Below are positions 57,815-64,000 of a DNA stretch of 64,000 nucleotides, piece by piece. The notes below the pieces were generated by a model. That model was not told the origin of the DNA and did not search any database. It was given only the letters and a program-made list of their open reading frames with translations. Numbering within the stretch: the stretch's first letter is position 1; every line of letters starts with the position of its first letter. Source of the stretch: Dyadobacter subterraneus (GTDB taxonomy: Bacteria > Bacteroidota > Bacteroidia > Cytophagales > Spirosomataceae); the NCBI RefSeq assembly GCF_015221875.1, contig NZ_JACYGY010000001.1, forward strand, positions 4,194,501 through 4,258,500, read 5' to 3'. A program made the translations under genes and the position numbers.

Positions 57815-58270
57815 TGGGCGGTGTTGGTTAAAAATGAATGCTTTAAGATCGTAAAATCTTCGAAAATAAATCAATTCTACGCGTAGAACTAGCCTGTTCT
57901 ATCCTGCCTGCGTTGTGAGATATCTTATGAAGTGGGTCAAATTAACCAAGGTAAGTATCTTATCCATTAGTGGACGTGGCAAAGCGATACATCTGCTTTA
58001 TTAAACTGATTTAGTTGCCAGCAGATATAGCGCATAGTTAATAAGTGAGCCGGTATTTGGTTGATAAACAAAAGGAGTTGCCACTCCTTACCAATCCGAG
58101 ATATTTGATTGAAATAAATCATTGACTCAACTTCCAAACAATCCCATTTCAATGAGCTATTACTCCTTTTAACCTCGCCAATTTAACAGGACATAATACA
58201 AAAATAACTTCCTATAATGTCATATTATTGGTAACATGTATTTGTTTTGATGAATTAAACGGGAACACAT
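57815..58270. other. Gap without a supported gene
   Basis: Contains the leftward promoter of the rhamnosidase operon and the rightward leader of the protease pseudogene. An imperfect dyad near 57873-57893 (ctacgcgtagaac) could be an operator. Confidence 0.35.
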
Positions 58271-60376
58271 ATGAAACGAAACCTTTACTATGTTCTGGCT
58301 GTTTCACACGCTGGTCTGGCGCAAAGATTCTGTCACATTGAAGCAGATACAGCCTCAAAACAATTTATACTAGTTCAGGACAAAACCGCCATTGCGACTT
58401 CAAGAATTCTTGATTCGGAATATTACAGTTACAGTAACTGCCAATGCGGAGCATCCTGAAAGCACTGTTGATATTGACCTTAGCTTTAATCAGCATCAAC
58501 ATGGATGATTTATTTACTGTTGTTTTCGCAATCCGGCCTTACTGCGATGGTGATTGCAACGATCAGACGGTAGCAGATAGCTGGGTTTCCACCAAAGCTA
58601 TTAATAAAGCAACGCGCTCCGTGGATTTTACAATGGGTGGTATGCTGCCGGGAGCAAATTACAAACTGGAAACATCAATAATCTCTCCCGTCAGCTTTCA
58701 AACTTCTGCTGCCACTGCAAAACCTTCAAAAATGCTACTGGTTATTAATGAAGAATGGAAAAACACACTGCTTGTTCAATCCAATCTGAATCAGTATATC
58801 GCTGATGCAGAAAAAACTAACCCGCTTATCTTAGTAGAGAAATACTACGTTTCAACCAACAGCACTTCAAAAATCGGCTTATACAATTATATACAGGAGC
58901 AGTATAAAAGTGATAATCTTTCGTACTTATTTTTTATCGGCGACAATGCTTCAACGACCACTTCCAGGACACTGCTTGATGAACAGGGAAACGTAATGCT
59001 GACGGCAGGTTCCTATTCTTTTACCCACTACACCCTGCCCTTGTATCAGCACTATACTTACGATCCATCAACTTATTATTTGCAAAATGTAAAATATCAA
59101 AATACGTGCTACAGGCCCGACCAGGAAATCAGAGAAGCTGTATTTCAACAGCGCAATTCGCTCATTTCCATGGGCATGATCATTCCGGATCCTGCATTAA
59201 GCTTCGACGGGCAGATTAACTATCTCGGAGATTATTTTGCCAAACTGCATAAATTCAAAAATAAGGAAATCACATTCGAAAAAAAAGTTCTTTTAACAGA
59301 CGGCTTTGTAAGTGAGCAACACGCTGTTGCAAAGGCACAAGCCAATGGCAGATGGGTCTCCGCGGACGTACTTAGTTTTGGAAGAACGAAAGATACTGAT
59401 TACTCAGGCGAAGACCCCGTTTGGAAAACTGATTTTTTAGATAAGCTAAGCAGCCGGTCTTATGAATTATTTAGCCTGAATCTTCACGGTAGTCCTACAT
59501 ACCATTCTTTTGGCATTTACAGCAGTGATATCCTATATAATCTTCCAAAGGCTAATATCCAACTTATTAATCTTTTATCCTGTAATGTGGGTCACTATAA
59601 GTATAACACTATTTAGCGGGACTGTACCTTCAGAAAGGAAATGTAATGAATGTGCATGCTTACAGCGATCTTTTAGTAACCATTACAATTAACGGGGCAA
59701 GCGCACTGGAATCCCAGTTTTTGGACAATTGGGCATATAGTTTGATGTCGCGCGGGTTTAACACCAGCGATGCGTTTAGATTATCGGGATCATACAACGA
59801 AAGCGAATTAATTCTAGGTGATCCGCGTAATAAATTTCAAGACATTCCATCGCCCATAACACTTGAAAACTTTGAAGTTAGTAAGGAAGAACCGCGCTTT
59901 TGAACTGGTCTGCAGTTACAAAGATTCATTTCAGCCAGTTTGAAATTGAACGCAGCGGTGATGAACAAACATGGGTTAACCTTGGGTCTATTTTGGCAAG
60001 CAATCAGCATTCGACTAATGCACAGTACAGTTTTTTAGATAAAAATCCTCTAAACGGAGATAACTTTTACCGGCTGAAAATGATCGATCTTGACGGAAAC
60101 TATTCCTACTCTGATACCCGTCAGGTGAGTTTCGATTTTTTAATTTACACTATTTACCCGAACCCGGCATCTGATAAGTTCTATTTATCCGGCGGCCTTT
60201 TAGAAAATGCCAAATCTGTTGTGATAAAAAATCAATCTGGAATCACTTTGTTTGAATCGAGCGGAGTATTGGAAGATGGCATTTCAACAAACAAATTCTC
60301 TGACGGCTTGTATATTATCCGGGTGAGAATGGCTGATGATAGTGTGAGGACGTTAAAAATGGTTGTGAGTAAGTAA
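58271..60376 (+). pseudogene. Clan-CD (gingipain-like) T9SS protease gene, multiply frameshifted
   Basis: ATG 58271 begins MKRNLYYVLAV..AGLAQ, then the text moves through four frames: TVTVTANAEHPESTVDIDLS, MLLVINEEWKNTLLVQSNLN, YLAGLYLQKGNVMNVHAYSD and LLNWSAVTKIHFSQFEIERS. Shifts are near 58430, 58500, 59610 and 59895. FSLNLHGSP and LINLLSCNVG resemble the catalytic His and Cys blocks of clan CD peptidases (C25-like). The end is a T9SS sorting domain (IYPNPASDKFYLSGG). Several lesions mean it is inactive. Confidence 0.65.
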
Positions 60377-60557
60377 GTCTTAATAAGGGTGGGAAACTTC
60401 TTACTTTAAGAAACGGCATCTTTATTAAAATCTCTCTCTTCTGCCCTGTCCTTTCGATGGTAATCTCTTCATTTGGCATCATTTGCTGCTTTCGCCTAAT
60501 GAAAAATCCATGAACAATGCTGCAAAACAGAAGCCTTTAATAACACAGAAAGATCAA

Positions 60558-60791
60558 TTAGGATTGAGGCTTCACTTTTAAATCTCCACATACGAATTCC
60601 AAAAGTTCGCAAGGTGACACATCCATCGCCAGGGCAATTAAGTAAAGTTCATCTGCTCGCAATTTCGCCGTTGGATTATTGGATAATTCTGTCAATCTCG
60701 GACTTGTCAACTTTGCTTTTCTTGCAATATCAGCCTTATTCACTGACTTCAATTTGAAATATTCTCCGAGTTTTGTTACCATATTTTCCAA
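60558..60791 (-). CDS. XRE-family DNA-binding protein
   Basis: A 77-residue single HTH: GEYFKLKSVNKADIARKAKL followed by TSPRLTELSNNPTAKLRADELYLIALAMD, with the XRE four-helix spacing. No sensor domain. Divergent from the 74-residue gene at 60942; the 150-bp intergenic region holds a long inverted repeat. Likely autoregulatory. Confidence 0.8.
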   Translation of the reverse strand: MENMVTKLGEYFKLKSVNKADIARKAKLTSPRLTELSNNPTAKLRADELYLIALAMDVSPCELLEFVCGDLKVKPQS

Positions 60792-60896
60792 AAGCTAAAA
60801 ATAAACTTAACAAAGTTGCACATTTTTTACGATTTTCTTAAAATGATCGATTCAGTAAATTAAATCTCTCCTGTAAATTTTTAGGATAAATTTTTG

Positions 60897-60940
60897 ATAT
60901 TTAAGAATTTCTGAATATTTTTACAGAAAATCTTAAATAT
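60897..60940. promoter_or_regulatory. 17-bp inverted repeat directly before the 74-residue gene
   Basis: ATATTTAAGAATTTCTG (60897-60913) and CAGAAAATCTTAAATAT (60924-60940) match at 16 of 17 positions around a 10-nt loop. The right arm ends one base before the ATG at 60942, so it could act as an operator or fold in the mRNA and mask the start. Confidence 0.65.
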
Positions 60941-60941
60941 T

Positions 60942-61166
60942 ATGGTTAGATATAATTCAATTTTATCACAAGTAGAGATTAGTATTCCTCATAAAGATTT
61001 TGGAGACGTCAGCCGCTATCGCAAAGGACTACTTAGGCTTTTGGCAGAGGTAAGAATAGATGACTGCCGACCGGATTTTAAGGATGACTTAAAAGCCGTT
61101 TATGAACTTTTAGAATATCTAACAGAAGAAAAAATGGAATCAACGACCAGGCCTAATGGGGTTTAA
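60942..61166 (+). CDS. Small hypothetical protein
   Basis: A 74-residue acidic-basic helical protein (VEISIPHKDFGDVSRYRKGL, DDLKAVYELLEYLTEEKMES). No family recognised. Flanked by two XRE genes and lies about 500 bp upstream of the sigma/Cas12f-like pair; it may belong to that module, but this is only context. Confidence 0.5.
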   Translation: MVRYNSILSQVEISIPHKDFGDVSRYRKGLLRLLAEVRIDDCRPDFKDDLKAVYELLEYLTEEKMESTTRPNGV

Positions 61167-61311
61167 TTGCAGACACGATACCGAATAAAAATTTTTCAAA
61201 TATGTCTGCATTGGCTAGAAAGTAAATAAACTAATGTTTCAGGTAGAAGGAAGAAGTCTTAGGAGTATGTGAGGGAAACCATTGAACGAACAATACCACC
61301 AAACTATCTTT

Positions 61312-61551
61312 TCACTCCAGAAAGGCATCTTTCGGTAAAAGATCTTTTGGTGAGCACTGCAGTATAACTGCCAAGTCATTGACTCTTTTTAAACTATACT
61401 TGTCATCAGTTTTTGCGCTTTCAACCAAGCCCACATATCCTTCCGAAACATCTAAAAGAAAGGAAAGCTCCTTTTGGCTAATACCAAGTTGTACGCGTCT
61501 TCTTTTGACTTCGTCAATAACATATTGCTCAATGGGGCTTAATTTACTCAT
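61312..61551 (-). CDS. XRE-family transcriptional regulator
   Basis: About 79 residues when started at MSKLSPIEQYVIDEV; the longer frame adds an unlikely hydrophobic stretch. The HTH is KRRRVQLGISQKELSFLLDV followed by SEGYVGLVESAK. Divergent from the sigma gene at 61677, with a palindrome and a -7 element in the 125-bp gap; the natural repressor or activator of the module. Confidence 0.8.
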   Translation of the reverse strand: MSKLSPIEQYVIDEVKRRRVQLGISQKELSFLLDVSEGYVGLVESAKTDDKYSLKRVNDLAVILQCSPKDLLPKDAFLE

Positions 61552-61581
61552 GAACGAAACAAGCCAGAAAACAAAAAATTT

Positions 61582-61603
61582 ATACATAGCTATGGCTATG
61601 TAT
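61582..61603. promoter_or_regulatory. Perfect 9-bp inverted repeat, candidate XRE operator
   Basis: ATACATAGC (61582-61590) / GCTATGTAT (61595-61603) with a 4-bp spacer, halfway between the XRE start (61551) and the -7 element of the sigma gene (61614). The size and place suit an XRE dimer site that controls both divergent genes. Confidence 0.65.
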
Positions 61604-61613
61604 TTAAAAGTTT

Positions 61614-61621
61614 TAACTTTG
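61614..61621 (+). promoter_or_regulatory. Candidate -7 element for the sigma/Cas12f-like operon
   Basis: TAACTTTG fits TAnnTTTG. The expected -33 region falls inside the palindrome at 61582-61603, so binding of the XRE protein would occlude the promoter. Start codon of the sigma gene is 56 bp downstream. Confidence 0.5.
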
Positions 61622-61676
61622 TGACTAAGGGTCACGCCTATAAGGAATTCGATGGGAATACATTAACTTTATTGAA

Positions 61677-62492
61677 ATGGGAGTTCGAAAATCATCCGTC
61701 AGCAGTGAAGAGACAACCAAGTACCTGCTCCTTTTTCGGGAAGGAAAAAGTAAGGGAATGGACTATGTTTATCGTAATTCTTTTCACAACCTTACATATT
61801 TTGGCAAAGAGCTATTAAACGATGAGTTTACAGTCAGCTGCCTGTTGCACGAATGCTATCTTAAAGCCTGGAATCAAAGACAAAGATTGGAAAGCCTTCC
61901 CCACATTTACAGGTTTATACGGTTGAATCTTCGTTGGCAGATTCTCAGACACATCGAAAAATCTCGCCATAGCATATACGGACAAACGCCGCTTTCAGAC
62001 CAAATGGAAAACACAATCGGTGATTTTGATGACCCCATAGAAGAAAAGGAATCTACGGAAGAAGATCACAAAAAACTCCGAATGGCTACGGAAAGTATCA
62101 AATACCTGTCTGCCGAATCGCAGCAGATTATTTCACTTCATTTTCAAAAAGGTCTTACCTATAAACAAATCGGCGAACGTCTTGGAAAAAGTAGTTTTCA
62201 GGTTTCTAACCAAATCAATAAAAGCGTCAAGCAAATCAAAAACATGGTCCATATTGCATCTAAAAGCAGCGAAAAAAATTCAGCCTTGGTAAATAAAGCG
62301 CACGAAGGAATTTTAGACAGTGAGCAGTCAATAATCTATCAATTGCGAAAGCAGCAGAAACTATCCTTTTGCGATATCGCAGAGAAACTCGGAGTATCAC
62401 AGCTTCAAGTGCAGCAGCAGTATATCCAGGCGCATCAATTGCTACGACACCAGGCCAAACAGAAAAGAGCCAATCAATTTTCGCATGTTTAA
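61677..62492 (+). CDS. Atypical ECF-like sigma factor with extra C-terminal HTH
   Basis: A 271-residue sigma factor, about 90 residues longer than the usual ECF type. Sigma-2 covers residues 16-97 (YVYRNSFHNLTYFGKELLND, HECYLKAWNQRQ, IYRFIRLNLRWQILRHIEKS). A flexible acidic linker follows (GDFDDPIEEKESTEED). Sigma-4 covers about 140-195 (SAESQQIISLHFQKGLTYKQ, IGERLGKSSFQVSNQINKSV). An additional HTH-like block covers 213-258 (YQLRKQQKLSFCDIAEKLGV, SQLQVQQQYIQAHQLL). It shares an operon with the Cas12f-like gene, 11 bp upstream of it. No anti-sigma gene is present. I infer it is recruited by the RNA-guided protein rather than released from an anti-sigma factor. Confidence 0.85.
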   Translation: MGVRKSSVSSEETTKYLLLFREGKSKGMDYVYRNSFHNLTYFGKELLNDEFTVSCLLHECYLKAWNQRQRLESLPHIYRFIRLNLRWQILRHIEKSRHSIYGQTPLSDQMENTIGDFDDPIEEKESTEEDHKKLRMATESIKYLSAESQQIISLHFQKGLTYKQIGERLGKSSFQVSNQINKSVKQIKNMVHIASKSSEKNSALVNKAHEGILDSEQSIIYQLRKQQKLSFCDIAEKLGVSQLQVQQQYIQAHQLLRHQAKQKRANQFSHV

Positions 62493-62503
62493 TTGTTTGA
62501 AAA

Positions 62504-63595
62504 ATGGAAAAGATATTCTTTACCCGCAAAATCCAGCTTAAAATTGACAGCGATGATTCTGAATATAAGTCGCAGGTCTTTAAAACTTTATACGACTGGC
62601 GTTACATCTGTTTCCGGGCATCGAACCTGATTTTCACGCACCACTATCTTCAGCAGCAGGTTAAGGAAATGATCTATCTGACCGACGAAGTAAAAGTCAA
62701 ACTCGCCGATATTAAGATAGACGAAGAGGGTATTCTAACCACTTCCAGAATGAACACCAGCTACCAGATCCTGGCAAAAAATTTTAAGGGAAAAGTCCCG
62801 ATGCATATCATGAGCTCATTGAATAGCACCTTGGTAAGCACCTTTAATACCAACTTGGTCTCCTATTTAACAGGCGAAAAAACGCTTCCGAATTTTAAGA
62901 AAGATATTCCCATCCCCTTTAAGGCATCGGATCTTAAAGCGCTAAGCACCGATAATAACGGCCATGTATTTTATTTCAAACTTTTTGATATCGCTTTTAA
63001 AACCTATTTGGGAAAAGATTTTTCGGACAAAGCAAGTCTGCTGCATCGTTTAGTCAAAGAAGAAATTAAACTCTGCACAAGCTCTTTAATAATTGAAAAG
63101 GGAAAGATTTTTATGAGGGCTGTGTTTCAGTCTGAGAATCAGCCACAGACGCTTAAGCAGGATATCATTGCCGAAGCATCGCTTTCGCTTGATTATCCCA
63201 TTATGCTCTCCATTGGTAAGACCAGGTACGCGATTGGAAACAAAGATGAATTTCTTTACAAACGACTTGCGATACAAGCGGCCATCCAAAGAAAGCAGAA
63301 TGCCATGGCGTTTATGAATAATCAAACCAAAAAGAAATTCAAAGAAAACACAATCGAGAATTTAAGAAATGCAGAGAAAAGGTATGTAAACCAGAAACAG
63401 CACGTATATAGCAAACGGTTGATCGATTTATGTATCAAAAATCAGGCAGCCACACTGCTTCTGGTAGATCAGCAGCAGAAAGAAGTGAATGCATCAGAAG
63501 ATCCGTTTCTTCTTCGTAACTGGGGCTACGGCGGATTAAAACAAAAAATTCAAAACAAAGCTGCCGGCGCTGGCATTACCGTCATTGTGGAATAA
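62504..63595 (+). CDS. Nuclease-dead Cas12f/TnpB-like RNA-guided DNA-binding protein
   Basis: A 363-residue protein with the TnpB/Cas12f order: N-terminal WED/REC (residues 1-120; TLYDWRYICFRASNLIF), continued WED (about 120-215), and a RuvC-like C-terminal part. RuvC-I is ASLSLDYPIML (Asp230 may remain). The bridge-like basic helices are RRKQNAM..KKKFKENTIENLRNAEKRY. RuvC-II reads LLLVDQQQ, without the catalytic Glu. The family end LLRNWGYGGLKQKIQNKAAG is present, but the protein stops at ITVIVE, so the zinc ribbon and RuvC-III Asp are absent. It should bind guide RNA and target DNA without cleaving. The start is 11 bp after the sigma stop, so the two are co-translated. Confidence 0.85.
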   Translation: MEKIFFTRKIQLKIDSDDSEYKSQVFKTLYDWRYICFRASNLIFTHHYLQQQVKEMIYLTDEVKVKLADIKIDEEGILTTSRMNTSYQILAKNFKGKVPMHIMSSLNSTLVSTFNTNLVSYLTGEKTLPNFKKDIPIPFKASDLKALSTDNNGHVFYFKLFDIAFKTYLGKDFSDKASLLHRLVKEEIKLCTSSLIIEKGKIFMRAVFQSENQPQTLKQDIIAEASLSLDYPIMLSIGKTRYAIGNKDEFLYKRLAIQAAIQRKQNAMAFMNNQTKKKFKENTIENLRNAEKRYVNQKQHVYSKRLIDLCIKNQAATLLLVDQQQKEVNASEDPFLLRNWGYGGLKQKIQNKAAGAGITVIVE

Positions 63596-63800
63596 AAACA
63601 TTAGAGGCTTCTTGTAAAGCCGCAGGATGAAACTCAGATAGTTTCATTAAATGTCTTTTGGGACATATACAACTGGGTTCGGCTTATTTTAGCCAGAAGA
63701 ATTGCGAGGCTGCTTATACCGCCTTAGGCTTAAAGTAAATTCGGCTTTCAATAGGGATCACAATACCTATACAAATGAGATTGGTATAAAGAAGGAAGAA
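63596..63800 (+). ncRNA. Candidate guide RNA scaffold for the Cas12f-like protein
   Basis: Directly after the Cas12f-like stop, with no convincing gene. Hairpins: ATGAAACT (63627-63634) / AGTTTCAT (63640-63647), 5-nt loop; ATGTC (63651-63655) / GACAT (63662-63666); GGCT (63681-63684) / AGCC (63691-63694); a long-range TTATACC (63714-63720) / GGTATAA (63783-63789) that encloses ATAGG (63751-63755) / CCTAT (63766-63770). Cas12f and TnpB guides are multi-hairpin RNAs encoded at or after the 3' end of the gene. The exact ends and the guide segment cannot be told from sequence alone. Confidence 0.5.
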
Positions 63801-64000
63801 CTGGATTTGATTAAGATAAATTCTTTCGGACTCACGTTGATAAGAGGACTCCGCAGTGACATAGATGGACACTTAGAAATACGAAAGGCACGGAACCGTT
63901 GTAGAAATTAAATTTATCTATCAACCACAGTATGGGCACAACAACTTTTCATTTTAAAGATGAAAACGTTTACAAAAGGTCATAGTAATTCAAAAGACCA
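63801..64000. other. Right window edge, possible guide segment
   Basis: No gene. A 7-bp hairpin (TTTTCAT 63946-63952 / ATGAAAA 63960-63966) lies near the end. A 69-codon frame covering 63702-63911 is not protein-like as a whole. The target-matching part of the guide RNA could fall here or just beyond the window. Confidence 0.35.

Noticed and set aside
62504..63595. Active TnpB transposon (IS200/IS605)
   Set aside because: No TnpA, no left/right end hairpins recognised, and the nuclease end is missing.
63702..63911. 69-codon open frame after the Cas12f-like gene as a separate gene
   Set aside because: Composition is not protein-like, the region is full of short stems, and only one segment resembles RuvC-III; better explained as guide RNA region or relic.
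63596..64000. CRISPR array
   Set aside because: No pair of direct repeats of 20 bp or more separated by spacers is visible up to the window end; a mini-array beyond the edge cannot be excluded.

Overview
The window looks like a chromosomal, accessory-rich stretch of a Bacteroidota genome, most likely a Cytophagia-type soil or plant-associated bacterium (Dyadobacter-like is my guess). The basis is T9SS C-terminal sorting domains, FecI-like ECF sigma factors, LytTR/LytS and HisKA_3 two-component pairs, AraC/HxlR/TetR regulators, DUF families typical of the phylum, and promoters of the TTTG-N20-TAnnTTTG type. No rRNA, tRNA or classical CRISPR array was found.

Layout. 0-3.4 kb: small exported proteins, a sterol-desaturase-like hydroxylase and a LytS/LytR-type pair. 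3.4-16 kb: a patchwork of SDR oxidoreductases, each close to an AraC or HxlR regulator, mixed with truncated or frameshifted relics (SDR, NmrA, AraC, SnoaL-like, DUF4267). 16-31 kb: lipoproteins, an S41 peptidase, an ECF sigma factor with a membrane partner, a lipase-like lipoprotein, an HxlR/SDR divergent pair with a clear operator, an AraC/DUF1772 pair and a HipBA toxin-antitoxin locus. 30.6-32.6 kb: IS3 relic, methyltransferase relic, a 24-bp-period repeat array and a Fic-like/aldo-keto reductase chimera. 32.7-39 kb: AKR, SDR, AraC, then TetR, SnoaL-like, SDR and 3-hydroxyacyl-CoA dehydrogenase genes. 39-45.5 kb: an RND efflux operon (permease, adaptor, TolC) with a TetR regulator and three copies of one shared operator. 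46-51.7 kb: two-component pair, lipoprotein and a 1004-residue secreted T9SS esterase-like protein with a strong terminator. 51.7-53.1 kb: two IS66 relics, each starting at the same 20-bp palindrome. 53.2-57.8 kb: two alpha-L-rhamnosidases. 58.3-60.4 kb: a multiply frameshifted clan-CD-like T9SS protease pseudogene.

The most striking locus is 60.5-64.0 kb. An atypical, extended ECF-like sigma factor (61677-62492) lies 11 bp upstream of a compact Cas12f/TnpB-like protein (62504-63595). That protein ends just before the zinc-ribbon/RuvC-III segment and lacks the RuvC-II glutamate, so it should bind an RNA guide and DNA without cutting. The following 400 bp have no convincing gene but several hairpins and are the natural place for its guide RNA. 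Two small XRE regulators and a 74-residue protein sit next to it, with palindromic operators. I interpret this as an RNA-guided transcription-initiation module: a dead Cas12f that delivers a dedicated sigma factor to promoters chosen by a guide. I recall that such dCas12f-sigma pairs have recently been reported in Bacteroidota, but cannot check that here; the guide and target of this copy are unknown.
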